A stretch of 64,000 nt of DNA from an uncultured bacterium (GCA_937951485.1 CALEDJ010000007.1:1-64000); one strand, 5' to 3'. Shown: positions 1-8,940, counted from the stretch's first letter. Made by a program: numbers and translations. Notes: generated by a model from the letters alone, not told the origin.

Positions 1-8
1 TTGCGATC

Positions 9-1259
9 TTACCCTTGGGAGGCTTTGGTTTTGGCATGAGGGGTCTCCTGGCACACCCTCCCCGAGGGGAGGGTGTGCGACATCTGTAGTTCAGTATTTT
101 GTTGACGGGCGTTTTCTTGCCGAAGGGCGGCAATCACGGCCAGTTTTTTCTCAATGGCCACGCTGAGCGCAAAGGGGTCCGTCTGCTCTCGTAAGACCAC
201 AAGCCGTCGCACCGCGGGCGGAAGGTCTTTAAGGGCGCGGCCGGCTATAAGGCGGTCCAGGGGCGTCTGGGCGTCGTCGTAGCGCCGCCGCAAGCGCGCG
301 CCCACGCGCTCTTTGGCGCGCAGTTTCACGGAAGGTTGGTACAGGTTCATCATGAGCCGCAGTTCCTGCGTGTACAGGTCGTTCATCGCGGCCTGAAGGG
401 CGCATGTGTCGTAGCGGTCCCAGCCGAAGATCCGGCGCACATGGGTCCAGTTTTTCTGCTCGATGTGGGCGTTGTCGTCCTTCTTGTAGGGGCGCCCGCG
501 GGTGAACTCGACGCGGTGTTTTTGACAGTAGCGGTAGAGGTGATAATTGATGAATTCGGAGCCGTTGTCGGAGTCGATGGCCCGCAAGAGAAACGGCAAT
601 TCCCGGCGGATACCATCCAACGCCTCCACGACGCCGGTCTCCCCTTTGCCCATGATGGCGCGGGTTTCCACCCAGCCGGTATGAATGTCTGTGACGTTCA
701 GCGAGTGGAGGAATTGTCCGGACGCACTGTCGCCGGAATGACTGACCAGGTCTGTCTCCAGGTAGCCGGGCTCCGCAACATCCCAATGGTCCGTCTTCAC
801 CGGAATCTGGTGCTTAAGCAGCGTTCCGGGTTTGGTGCGCCCGTACATGCGCCGCTTGAGAAGCTGCTTCTTGCGCCGCAGCCGCCGGTCGAGTTGACGC
901 GCCGAAATCCGCAACATCTCCTGCTCTACCGCAGGCGTCAATTGGGGCAGGCGCTTGCGCAGCCACGGCAGCCACAGTGGCAACAGCGCCTTGAGCCGTT
1001 GCGACCACGGACACCCGGCCGCTTTCCAGACTATTTCTATCGCCCGAAGGGCCGCCTCCGAATATGTCGGACCCCGGCGGCGCTTGAGCACCTTGACCGC
1101 CTCATCCGCCGGACGGTTCAACAGCGCGATCGCGTATTTACGATGATAACCTGTTGCCGCGCAGAACTCGTTAAGCACCGTACTTTTCCCACTTTGACCG
1201 GCCTTCGCGTACCGCTGACGGAACCTCTTCAACGCCTTCTCCAAACGTTCTCCAGCCAT
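9..1259 (-). CDS. DDE integrase-core transposase
   Basis: About 416 residues. It catalyses strand transfer of the surrounding insertion sequence. The N-terminal third is basic and helical (probable HTH DNA-binding region). The central part is an rve/RNase H-fold core with a plausible DDE triad: Asp in LETDLVSH (about 170), Asp in IDSDNGSEF (about 231) and Glu in AHIEQKN (about 267). I place the start at ATG 1257-1259 because GGGAGG stands just upstream; an in-frame TTG at 1301 falls inside the terminal inverted repeat and is unlikely. The reading frame is intact and the terminal repeats match perfectly, so the element may still be active. Confidence 0.9.
   Translation of the reverse strand: MAGERLEKALKRFRQRYAKAGQSGKSTVLNEFCAATGYHRKYAIALLNRPADEAVKVLKRRRGPTYSEAALRAIEIVWKAAGCPWSQRLKALLPLWLPWLRKRLPQLTPAVEQEMLRISARQLDRRLRRKKQLLKRRMYGRTKPGTLLKHQIPVKTDHWDVAEPGYLETDLVSHSGDSASGQFLHSLNVTDIHTGWVETRAIMGKGETGVVEALDGIRRELPFLLRAIDSDNGSEFINYHLYRYCQKHRVEFTRGRPYKKDDNAHIEQKNWTHVRRIFGWDRYDTCALQAAMNDLYTQELRLMMNLYQPSVKLRAKERVGARLRRRYDDAQTPLDRLIAGRALKDLPPAVRRLVVLREQTDPFALSVAIEKKLAVIAALRQENARQQNTELQMSHTLPSGRVCQETPHAKTKASQG
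51..78. repeat. Perfect palindrome at the transposase 3' end
   Basis: Bases 51-63 (GCACACCCTCCCC) pair perfectly with 66-78 around a 2-base centre. The palindrome lies inside the last codons of the transposase, just inside the left terminal repeat. It could terminate transcripts leaving the transposase gene or be a subterminal transposase site. No T-run follows it on either strand within a few bases, so a simple intrinsic terminator is not proven. Confidence 0.6.
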
Positions 1260-1442
1260 CTTGCGACCTCCCTTGTATTGTTCTGTTCGGTAAGATCGCA
1301 AATGTCTCGACGATTTGTCTCCAGGTAAGATTTTAGATGGCGTGATTCGCCCGCTTGAGATCGCGGGGATGTATCTCTATAATAATACATATGCAATAGC
1401 ACACTGTTACGCGAACCAGGCAAAGAGAAGGAAAACGCCGAT

Positions 1443-1743
1443 ATGGCCAAAGCCGCGCCGGATAGCACGTCGCATCGAACAGATCAAGAAGAGCCTCGCG
1501 CGCTTGGGCGACATGCGGCCACGATCGCTTTCCACCCAATCCAGACGCTGGGGCGGCCAGTACGCACAACTAAGTTACACCCATCCTGGAAGGGGACACA
1601 CCGAATACGCATCCCCCGCACGCCTCAAAGAAGTGAAACAGCAGATCCACAACTACCGCAACTTCAAGACACTCACCCAAGAATGGGTGACGCTGGCCAT
1701 CGAATTGTGTAAACTCAAGCAGATTCAGAAGGATAAGGGGTAA
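1443..1743 (+). pseudogene. DUF6788-like protein, frameshifted near its start
   Basis: The +1 frame from about 1450 encodes RRIEQIKKSLARLGDM, then a GxxYQLSYT-like stretch and a helical end (EVKQQIHNYRNFKTLTQEW), the layout I know from DUF6788 proteins. That frame has no good start near its natural N-terminus. In another frame ATG 1443 has a GAAGGA ribosome site upstream and reads MAK. Removing one A from the AAA at 1449-1451 joins the two and gives MAKPRRIARRIEQIKKS. So the gene most likely carries a 1-base insertion (or the read has an error). The Cys-containing CGKPxCRC motif often seen in this family is replaced by RRWGGQ. Function is unknown; such genes often sit near transposases. Confidence 0.6.
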
Positions 1744-1783
1744 TCCGAGAATTCGGTACTCTCAAGATACATACTATTGCTAT

Positions 1784-2785
1784 TCACAAAGAGCCTTGAA
1801 GTCCCCGCATTATATCCTCGGCCAGCCACATGCCAAGTTTTTCAGGATTAGCGTAGCCTAGACGTTCGTATCCCGTATCGGTTGCTACAAGTTCTCCACG
1901 TGCTTGGGAACGTCTGGATGGGGGCCAACCGGCACTACTGCTGGTTGCAATAACACGGCCTGTATTTACCTCATAAAGCCGTACCCGATATATGTATCCA
2001 TATTTTCTATCAGGCGCACGACTGATCGTTACTTCAGCAAGAATATCTGCATATCCTTTTAAGGCAGACATCTCAATAGTCTTGACGGATGACTCTGCTG
2101 CTCCAGGTCTTGCGTCAGCGGCCACCAGTCGCATAATAACTTTTCGGTCGACAAGAGAAGCCCCTCCTTGTAACAGGGGGGCTTCAATGGCGTCCTCAAG
2201 TCGCCACGCCCATTGTTCCTCCAAAGGCATTCCCTCGGAATTGTCTCTAATCGGTGTCTGGATAGACGCGCTCGCGCTTCCATGTACATCATATGACAGT
2301 TCTGCTTTTCCGTCTTTTACTTCTTTTGAATCCTTTTCAAAGTGAATTGAAACTGGTCCTAAACTTCCTTTCGCGTGGGTGTCTTGGGTAGTTCCTTCTT
2401 GTCCCTTGATTCTCACTTGTGCGGATTCTTCATACCTTTGTTGTATACGTACAGGCGTATCCCAATCCCTCACCTCGCCGCTGAGAATGCGGTTAACGTA
2501 AATCGCGATTCTTGGGTGATTTGAATTGGCATATGCCACTTGAAAGGCTGATACAAGTGCTGGAAAAGCATTAGAAGCGGCTGCAGAGTCGCTGGAAACA
2601 TATTCATCCGGACGATAAGGTTGCGGTGCCGAAACATCCTGAATTGGCGGAGGCACTACACCGGGTTGTGTTGGACGATCAATGACAACCGACTGATCCT
2701 TTGTGGAACACGAAAAGCCTATAAGCATCTCGACAAGAACGGAAGCAACAATACCTGCCCTCACAATTATCCGTTTTGTGAACAT
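1784..2785 (-). CDS. Putative lipoprotein, LpoB/CsgG-like features
   Basis: 333 residues with a signal peptide ending in a weak lipobox (GFSC, Cys26), so probably a lipoprotein anchored in the outer or inner membrane. The start ATG 2783-2785 has GGGAGAT upstream. Two stretches recall the CsgG/LpoB fold: PRIAIYVNRILSGEV near residue 95 and the late strands YGYIYRVRLYEVNTGRVIA. The middle (about 120-175) is a charged, low-complexity insertion. It is the last gene of a minus-strand series of six lipoprotein genes and follows the YcfL-like gene by 15 bases. I do not recognise a specific family; a role in envelope or peptidoglycan maintenance is inferred only from its neighbours. Confidence 0.75.
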   Translation of the reverse strand: MFTKRIIVRAGIVASVLVEMLIGFSCSTKDQSVVIDRPTQPGVVPPPIQDVSAPQPYRPDEYVSSDSAAASNAFPALVSAFQVAYANSNHPRIAIYVNRILSGEVRDWDTPVRIQQRYEESAQVRIKGQEGTTQDTHAKGSLGPVSIHFEKDSKEVKDGKAELSYDVHGSASASIQTPIRDNSEGMPLEEQWAWRLEDAIEAPLLQGGASLVDRKVIMRLVAADARPGAAESSVKTIEMSALKGYADILAEVTISRAPDRKYGYIYRVRLYEVNTGRVIATSSSAGWPPSRRSQARGELVATDTGYERLGYANPEKLGMWLAEDIMRGLQGSL

Positions 2786-2800
2786 GTCATCTATCTCCCT

Positions 2801-3244
2801 TTAGGGCATCTCTTGAACCTCAATGTAATAATAGGCAGGATCAGTTCTTGTGGAATAAGTACGATAAGTCTGTATGGTGTTGGGACCCAAGAACACGTTC
2901 TGCCATGCGTCAGGCCCCTCCAGCGGCTCTCCTTGTTGACCGAAAAACTGCGTCCGAACCTGCAACTGCTGGGTATATCGGGTACGATTGCGGAAAACAC
3001 AATAAACTTCAAGAGTATTGGTGGGAGTGCGCATCGCATTTGTTTGTTCGACTGCCACTCTTCGATTGAGCCCAGGTGTCAAGAATCCCACATTGTTCAT
3101 CCGGGGACCGGCACCGGGAAGGTCAACAGTCGCGCCCGGTTCTGTTCCCTCATCAAAACGCGTCATCACTTTGCTGTGACATCCAAGGATGAGCAGCACA
3201 GCAAGAGCGACAACGACGAAAAGGAATTGACCTGATTTTTTCAT
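2801..3244 (-). CDS. YcfL-family (DUF1425) lipoprotein
   Basis: 147 residues. The lipobox LILGC follows MKKSGQFLFVVVALAVL, so it is exported and lipid-anchored. The mature part has MNNVGFLTPGLNRRVAVEQ, then NTLEVYCVFRNRTRYTQQL and FFGQQGEPLEGPDAWQ, matching the DUF1425 pattern of a short beta-sandwich domain with an Asn-rich conserved segment. ATG 3242-3244 is chosen because GAGGG precedes it and the upstream in-frame residues are not signal-like. In gammaproteobacteria ycfL is next to lpoB, and here the upstream neighbour is LpoB-like too, which supports both calls. The molecular role of YcfL is not established. Confidence 0.85.
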   Translation of the reverse strand: MKKSGQFLFVVVALAVLLILGCHSKVMTRFDEGTEPGATVDLPGAGPRMNNVGFLTPGLNRRVAVEQTNAMRTPTNTLEVYCVFRNRTRYTQQLQVRTQFFGQQGEPLEGPDAWQNVFLGPNTIQTYRTYSTRTDPAYYYIEVQEMP

Positions 3245-3284
3245 ATATCCCTCATAATTCTGTATACAATCATTATTGTTGCAA

Positions 3285-3971
3285 TTATCTATACACAACT
3301 GGTACTAATACTTCCTTTTTTAAATCATAATAATCACTGAATACTATTTGTCCGGTTTGGATATCCACAAGTTCGAATAAAATTTGCGTATAACGATCCC
3401 GTTTTCCAGAAACTTCATCAACGATCGAATGGTCGGTGAGTCTTCCATGAAGGCGATAATCAGCGCCTAATGCCACGCTGGCTGGCGGGGTAACACCCCT
3501 GCCTACTTCCCCAATTTCCCGTAAATCACGTTCTTCTTCAATCATGGCGGCCGCTTCGCGCGAAACAAAGATGATTCTTCCGTTGGCGGCATTGATCAGA
3601 TCTGCACGAAACTGATCAACCAAAAGATTCATATTGAATCTTGACGCTGTTTGGTTGCGGAAGTACCTGGCATCAATGACCACATGTGGTGGCCGCGCTT
3701 GCCCCGCAATCAGTGGATTTTGAAGAATTTTCCCCACCATCTTACTACATGCACCCTTGATATCAAACGATTCAATCTCTGTCGTTGTCGTGTTGGAAAT
3801 TGCTCCGGGATCCTTATATTTAGGATTTATATTTCCTGACCTGTGTCGCACGCCAGTCGTAGCACTTGTGGTACCACATCCTGATACAACAAACACAAGA
3901 AGAACGAGAAAAACGCTGCACGCCCTTTCAAAATATCTTTGCGTTCTTTGACTTGGCTTTGTTCTCGGCAC
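3285..3971 (-). CDS. LpoB-like penicillin-binding protein activator lipoprotein
   Basis: 228 residues. I choose the GTG start at 3969-3971 because a GGAGGT ribosome site stands 9 bases upstream; a longer reading from 4019 has no such site. The signal peptide ends in VVSGC (Cys32). The mature part reads EIESFDIKGACSKMVGKIL, PPHVVIDARYFRNQT, LLVDQFRADLINAANGRIIFVSRE and SVALGADYRLHGRLTD, the order of conserved blocks in LpoB. In E. coli LpoB is an outer-membrane lipoprotein that activates PBP1b; the same job is plausible but inferred. It is followed by the YcfL-like gene, as in known genomes. Confidence 0.85.
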   Translation of the reverse strand: MPRTKPSQRTQRYFERACSVFLVLLVFVVSGCGTTSATTGVRHRSGNINPKYKDPGAISNTTTTEIESFDIKGACSKMVGKILQNPLIAGQARPPHVVIDARYFRNQTASRFNMNLLVDQFRADLINAANGRIIFVSREAAAMIEEERDLREIGEVGRGVTPPASVALGADYRLHGRLTDHSIVDEVSGKRDRYTQILFELVDIQTGQIVFSDYYDLKKEVLVPVVYR

Positions 3972-4040
3972 GGCCCGATTACCTCCACAATTTTTTTCCA
4001 AAGATAGATCATCCGCCACATTTTGAATATGACAATACGA

Positions 4041-4547
4041 CTATTTGATCCTTGTCTGTCTCCGCCATCCACCGTAATTGACAATATAATATTTTGACCG
4101 CAACTCGGGATAAACCATCATTGCCGCCGCAACTGCCTCGGTGTACATCGGGTGTCCTGCGTGCTGGATAAACAAGTCTACTGCAAGCGCGTCTGCTGTA
4201 TTGAAACTCTTGTCGCTTGTTCTGGCGATAAAATCCCATCCACCACATAGATTAGCAGAACGCTCCGCTACGATACGGTCAGTTTTGGTCGTTTTATTTA
4301 CCTTCACGACTCCAGTTGTGCCTCTCGTTGCGCGGTTGTCCGGGAACGCTGCAACCTCGGTATACAATTGATTGCCTAAACCCCGATCTATGGCACGCGT
4401 GGCCCATGCAGCAAGGGAGCCGTCAGCAGTGTAGGGGGAGTAAAATGTGTCAGGCAAAGCTGGCACCGGTCCCTGAACCGTATGGCAGGAGGCAAAGATC
4501 ACAGTGAACGCACTTATCAGGAAGAGTCTACAAACTCTGCTGTTCAT
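4041..4547 (-). CDS. Lipoprotein of unknown function
   Basis: 168 residues with a clear export signal and lipobox (VIFASC). ATG 4545-4547 is preceded by GAGG; an upstream in-frame Met would add a short charged extension. The mature protein carries YSPYTADGSLAAWATRAIDRG, a Lys/Thr-rich centre and GGWRRQT near the end. I do not recognise a family. Its place between the COG3014-like and LpoB-like genes suggests a shared envelope function. The 258 bases upstream hold no gene and may contain a separate promoter. Confidence 0.7.
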   Translation of the reverse strand: MNSRVCRLFLISAFTVIFASCHTVQGPVPALPDTFYSPYTADGSLAAWATRAIDRGLGNQLYTEVAAFPDNRATRGTTGVVKVNKTTKTDRIVAERSANLCGGWDFIARTSDKSFNTADALAVDLFIQHAGHPMYTEAVAAAMMVYPELRSKYYIVNYGGWRRQTRIK

Positions 4548-4805
4548 AGGGGGTTTCCTCTCTCTTCGCATCACATTTAGGATTCATATCCTGACAACAA
4601 GGCTTTTCATCAACTGGCCTGCGTTCATTGCCATTGCGAAACTTTGAATTCACACAGTATCGTGTGTGGAGTCTTTCATCTTGCGGATAAGTCACTTCCC
4701 GTCAAAAAACTATTTACAGCAAAAAACATTTTCGTCGGGCACAAATCCTCATCTTCTTTTGCCTTATAAGTTCATATATTACATCTGTTTCAATAATAAT
4801 AAGAA

Positions 4806-6272
4806 TCAGCTTTTCTTTCTTTTGCCTTTTTGGGCTGCTTCAACTACTTGTTCCCTCGTAGGGGCGTTGGGATCAACAACAGTTTCTAATTCATATGGGA
4901 AACCCGCATACCGAGCAAGTACTACGACCGGTCTTGACGAATCGGGTACTGAAGGCATATTTGCCACTGCCAAACATTCACCATTTACATTCAATATCTG
5001 TAGTTTTGCATCCAAGGCATCTTGCGGTCGCATGAATGCAACGGCAATATAGGAAGGAACAGAATAAAGACTGCGTGTATCGGCGAATGCTTTGGTCTTT
5101 GCTGCCGCTCCTCGCATGGCTTGACCACCTATTTGGAAAAGAATCCCTATGTAGGGTAATTGTCCTCCCACCTGCTCCATAATATCGCCACCCCGTTTGA
5201 GGTTGTCTTTGGTCTTGGCCATCTTATCGAGCCTCTGGTCCATAACCCGCTGCCCTCTGCATACGGCTTGCATGACAACATCTTCAATGGGTTCCACCCT
5301 CTTTGATTCTATTTGCCCAACTGGCACGATCCCTGCGCCTGCGGCCCCAGTATCTGCTCTTTGATATGCAAGCAATGAGCCGTGATAGCCAGCCGCTTGT
5401 TTGAGCGGTGGATAACCCAGCGCAAACACGATAACAACGGTGTTTTCCTTGAGCGCAGGTGGAATCGGTACTCCAGGATATGCTAGACGCATTCGATCTT
5501 CCAGGCTATCTTCAAGGCCATCGCCAATCCAAACCGAGCACTGACGCTCCATAATGTCCGCCACGATCCAGTTACCCCGTTGGTCAGGATCCTTGGCATA
5601 TTCATCTTCAAGATTTGCACTCTTAAAGCACGCTCTGGCATTCTCAAGATCACCTGCAGCAAGATAGGCCAGACCTCGCCAGAAAAACACTACTGCTCTT
5701 TCGTGCGGCTCCCCCTTGAATTCTTTCAAAGACTCCGAACCCCAAAGCGACACCGCTTTCTTCAAATTCTTTTCATCGCCGCCGAATGATGTCATAATCT
5801 GCAATGCGATATCTAGAGCCTTTACTGATATATCCATATTGCCTTTCTCAAGCGCCACGATGCCCAAATCGGCGCTCATTAAGGCCAATTCTGTAATCGT
5901 CTCTTTGTTTACCTTCCGTAATCCTGCCGTCTCACCTTCCGAGGGTTTTTCTTTATTTTTAGAAGATTTTTCTGTAAGTTGCACCTGTGAAGCAGATTCG
6001 GGTAAATCTATGTCCTCACCGGCCGCCAGTGCAAATACTTCCCCCAGACCTGCACTCATTCCCGTGCTAACTAAATTTGCGAAACACTTCTCCACTATGC
6101 CCGAATCGTGCGCCGGGCTTTCTCCTAAGACGGAAACTTTAACGGGAATTGTTTCTGGTGATGGATGAGGAACATTCCACATTACATCAAGATTAGGTCC
6201 CTGTTCCTTCGTGGCACAACCACAGCACAGAAGAAGAATAAACGAAACGATTGCATATGTGGTGTTCTTCAT
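4806..6272 (-). CDS. COG3014-like TPR lipoprotein
   Basis: 488 residues. The signal peptide ends in LLCCGC (lipobox). Residues about 125-235 are helical repeats of TPR type (for example FFWRGLAYLAAGDLENARACFKSA). The second half contains TVVIVFALGYPPLKQ and PSYIAVAFM, typical of the COG3014 lipoproteins that, as I recall, are encoded with LpoB- and YcfL-like genes in other bacteria. The start ATG overlaps the stop of the upstream gene (ATGA at 6269-6272) with GGAGGGT in front, so translation is probably coupled. Function is unknown; an outer-membrane scaffold role for the LpoB set is an inference. Confidence 0.8.
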   Translation of the reverse strand: MKNTTYAIVSFILLLCCGCATKEQGPNLDVMWNVPHPSPETIPVKVSVLGESPAHDSGIVEKCFANLVSTGMSAGLGEVFALAAGEDIDLPESASQVQLTEKSSKNKEKPSEGETAGLRKVNKETITELALMSADLGIVALEKGNMDISVKALDIALQIMTSFGGDEKNLKKAVSLWGSESLKEFKGEPHERAVVFFWRGLAYLAAGDLENARACFKSANLEDEYAKDPDQRGNWIVADIMERQCSVWIGDGLEDSLEDRMRLAYPGVPIPPALKENTVVIVFALGYPPLKQAAGYHGSLLAYQRADTGAAGAGIVPVGQIESKRVEPIEDVVMQAVCRGQRVMDQRLDKMAKTKDNLKRGGDIMEQVGGQLPYIGILFQIGGQAMRGAAAKTKAFADTRSLYSVPSYIAVAFMRPQDALDAKLQILNVNGECLAVANMPSVPDSSRPVVVLARYAGFPYELETVVDPNAPTREQVVEAAQKGKRKKS

Positions 6273-6868
6273 GACTGAATACCCTCCAAACCCCCAATCA
6301 GCGGCTCAAGGTCGCTGAACATTGTGCTCATCGCTTTTCGAAGACTCTTTTCAAATGATTTCGGTGCCCCTTTTACGGATGGCTTACCCCCGACAGAACT
6401 AAAATACTGCCTGTTCCAGATCACAACATCGTTGTATTTGATGGTAGCATTTATAAGCACTTTGAAATAGAAACCACGCCCACCACGTTCGTACTCCACC
6501 ATATGCACACTACCACCAATCTCATATTCATCATCAGGGATATCTACCGCATTCACAAGCTTGGCATTGTAGCCACGCACCTGCAATTCCTTGAAAATGG
6601 CATTGGTCACCCAATTGCCAAGGTCTTCATTGCACAAAATCCCGACTACTTGCCTTTTCCGGCTTTCAGGCGTCATCAATCCTGTTTTTTCGCCTCGCAT
6701 ATCAAAAAATCTGGTTACATTGAACGCTGTGGATGTCACCGGCTGGGAATTCTTTACTGGAACTGCAGTGTATGTCATTCGTGCATACGGAGGCTTGGTT
6801 TGGCATCCTGTCATGATTATTGGTACCAAAATACACACAAATTCTGCGATTAGAAAACGCTTACTCAT
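6269..6868 (-). CDS. Lipoprotein, weakly YajG-like
   Basis: 199 residues with signal peptide and lipobox (IMTGC). ATG 6866-6868 is chosen because GGGAGGG lies directly upstream; ATG 6884-6886 is an alternative. The segment VTRFFDMRGEKTGL followed by LGNWVTNAIFKELQVRGYNAK has the pattern of the YajG/LptE-like lipoproteins (domain that starts with a strand and a DxR motif, then a helix with a GY turn), but the match is weak. It is the first gene of the lipoprotein series. The left end of a decayed IS element lies about 50 bases upstream, so its native promoter may have been displaced. Confidence 0.7.
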   Translation of the reverse strand: MSKRFLIAEFVCILVPIIMTGCQTKPPYARMTYTAVPVKNSQPVTSTAFNVTRFFDMRGEKTGLMTPESRKRQVVGILCNEDLGNWVTNAIFKELQVRGYNAKLVNAVDIPDDEYEIGGSVHMVEYERGGRGFYFKVLINATIKYNDVVIWNRQYFSSVGGKPSVKGAPKSFEKSLRKAMSTMFSDLEPLIGGLEGIQS

Positions 6869-6915
6869 TTTCCCTCCCATACTCAAGAATCCTCACCCAC
6901 ACGCTACACACTTTA

Positions 6916-7961
6916 TGAGAGGATCCCCACCTCTTAGGCACGTTTTCGGGTGATCTCAGGTGGCGATGTCCGCCCCTTGCACCCATCCACCGATCTATTC
7001 GAACAGAAAGGAAGGACCAGAACCCGGAGTCGTGGACTGGTCTTTTCCGTTTCTTTATTCCGACAAGGTTACTCTAGCACACCTTGCGTCTCCTGTCAAG
7101 ACGTGGCCGCGGGCGTTCATGACATGCTCCCGGCGTAGTGCCTTTGCCAGGGCGTGGCGTTGTTAAGGGCTTGGTGCCGGCGCTCCCCGTTGTAGAACGT
7201 GAAGTACGCGCCCAGGCTTTCGCGCGCCTGCGGGGCGCTCTCGTAGTCGCGCAGGTAGATTTCCTCGTACTTGACCGTCCGCCACAACCGCTCGATGAAG
7301 ATGTTGTCGAAGGCTCGGCCGCGTCCGTCCATGCTGATCCGCACGCCTTGGCGCAGCAACCGGTCCGTGAACGCCTCGCTCGTGAACTGCGAACCTTGGT
7401 CGCTGTTGAAGATCGCCGGCGCGCCGTGCCGTCCCAACGCCTCGTCGAGCGCTTCGACGCAGAAATCGGTCTCCAGCGTGGTGGACAATCGCCATACCAG
7501 CACGGAGCGGCTGAACCAGTTTATGATGGCCATGAGGTACACGAGTCCCCACCGAAAGCGCCGGATGTCCGCATTGCGCCATGGCGCGCCTTGCTTCAAC
7601 CGGCACGGCCCAGTTTTTTTGAGCCAATCCAACTCGAACTTCAGCCGGCCGATCTCCTCGTACAGCCGGTCGCGCAGATCCGACTCCGCCTGTTCCTGCC
7701 GTGCGCGACCGTTGGAGAAGACCTCCGACAGGCCGGCCACCGCCTGTTTCTTCCATTGCGCCACCTGGTTCGGATGGTCGCCGTACTCGCTGGCGATCTC
7801 GTTCACCGTCCGCATACCTCGCAACGCTTCCAACGCTGCCTTCGCCTTCGTCTCCGCGCTATGCTGCCTCCGGTCTTGCTTCATCACGACCCTCCCCGCT
7901 GGACATCCTCAACCCGTAATAACACACCATGATAACCGTCCAGTTTTTGGGGATCACTTCA
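6916..7961 (-). mobile_element. Decayed IS3-type element (ends tentative)
   Basis: The right end reads GGGGATCACTTCA at 7949-7961, a typical IS3-type terminus, upstream of the orfA start. A partner at 6916-6928 (TGAGAGGATCCCC) matches its reverse complement at 10 of 13 positions, giving a tentative element of about 1.05 kb. Full IS3 elements are 1.2-1.5 kb, so this is short by roughly the amount missing from the transposase. No target-site duplication is seen. Confidence 0.5.
7117..7887 (-). pseudogene. IS3-family transposase, orfA fused to orfB by internal deletion
   Basis: 256 residues in one frame. Residues 1-90 are OrfA (HTH and Leu-rich helix, ending LKFELDWLKK). From about residue 103 the sequence jumps into the OrfB integrase core (ADIRRFRWGLVYLMAI, NSDQGSQFTSEAF with Asp163, DNIFIERLW with Glu199, YNGERRHQAL). 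About 100 residues of OrfB, including its HTH_21 region, are missing at the junction, and the usual frameshift signal between orfA and orfB is gone. The first catalytic Asp may survive in the ADI segment. An intact IS3 makes OrfAB by -1 frameshifting; this remnant should be inactive. Confidence 0.8.
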
Positions 7962-8074
7962 GGGAACTCTCACTGACGAAGTTATGCCCAGTGGTTACTT
8001 CATTCGGCTAAAATGTTACGAAAGCACAAAGATTGGGCGATAATCCAATCCGGGAAACGACAAGGAGATCAGTC

Positions 8075-8890
8075 ATGCGGCATCTCTTTTCGCTGCTTGT
8101 GTTCGTTACTGCAGCATGCGCCGGTAACGTAGAAGCGGAGGCGTTGGCATTGCGGATCTTTTGCTACAACATTCACCACGGCGAAGGAATGGATGGCAAA
8201 GCAGACCTCGACCGCATTGCGGACATTATCCTGGCACATAACCCCGATGTGGTCTGTCTGCAGGAGGTGGACCGTCATCTTTCGCGGACCGACCGCCTGG
8301 ATTTCCCCGCGATCCTCGCCGAAAAGACCGGGATGAAGGCTATCTTCGGCGCCAATTACCGCTTCGACGACGGAGAATACGGCAACGCCACACTGACCCG
8401 CCTTGATGTCGTCTCGTGGCGCAATGTCGCCCTGCCCAATCCCAAGGACAAGGAACCACGCGGATGCCTGATTCTTACCGTGCGCTGGGAAGGCCGTGAG
8501 GTGGACATCATGAACACACACCTCGGCCTCGACGCCGGAGAACGCCTTGCCCAGGCCAAGGCCATCACGACGGCATTGCGCGATGTTCCCACGATACTGG
8601 CGGGGGACCTGAATGAACAGCACAACGCTCCCGGCCTGCGACATCTTCTGGAACGATTCACCGACACCTACGCACCCGCCCCCGATATGCCTGCGGGCAC
8701 CGTGCCCACCACCAATCCGCGCCGGCGCATTGACTTCATCCTCGCCACGCGACATTGGGATACGGTATCCTTCAGCATTGTGGACACCCCAAAAACACGC
8801 ATCGCCTCCGATCACCTGCCCTGCTTCGCCGCGTTGCGGCTGTTGCCACAGGATGCGCAGGGCGAAGGCGGCGAACCTGAAGGCCGATGA
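8075..8890 (+). CDS. Exported endonuclease/exonuclease/phosphatase-family protein
   Basis: 271 residues with an N-terminal signal peptide (MRHLFSLLVFVTAACAG). The EEP fold motifs are all present: FCYNIHHGEG, the metal-binding Glu in CLQEVDRH, NTHLGLD, the active-site AGDLNE and the final SDHLP. The family cleaves phosphodiester or phosphomonoester bonds in nucleic acids, lipids or sugar phosphates; the substrate cannot be told from sequence. ATG 8075 is chosen because AAGGAG stands 8 bases upstream. It stands alone between an IS remnant and a pseudopilin gene. Confidence 0.9.
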   Translation: MRHLFSLLVFVTAACAGNVEAEALALRIFCYNIHHGEGMDGKADLDRIADIILAHNPDVVCLQEVDRHLSRTDRLDFPAILAEKTGMKAIFGANYRFDDGEYGNATLTRLDVVSWRNVALPNPKDKEPRGCLILTVRWEGREVDIMNTHLGLDAGERLAQAKAITTALRDVPTILAGDLNEQHNAPGLRHLLERFTDTYAPAPDMPAGTVPTTNPRRRIDFILATRHWDTVSFSIVDTPKTRIASDHLPCFAALRLLPQDAQGEGGEPEGR

Positions 8891-8940
8891 AATGAAGCGG
8901 CACAACAGAGAATCCGATGGTTTCTTTTTTGTCAGCCTCG

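Larger units (their letters stand above)
1..1301 (-). mobile_element. Insertion sequence with integrase-type (rve) transposase
   Basis: Perfect 13-bp terminal inverted repeats are visible: TTGCGATCTTACC at 1-13 and its reverse complement at 1289-1301. They bracket one transposase gene that fills the element. The left repeat begins on the first base of the window, so the true left end and any target duplication could lie further out and cannot be seen. A 28-base palindrome sits just inside the left end (51-78). The element lies beside a broken DUF6788-like gene and upstream of the lipoprotein cluster. I cannot assign an IS family with certainty; it resembles the rve-type transposases usually filed under ISNCY/IS481-like groups. 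Confidence 0.85.

Noticed and set aside
336-1328. 330-codon plus-strand frame opposite the transposase
   Set aside because: Shadow of the transposase gene; no ribosome site and no domain logic, while the minus frame has a full DDE core.
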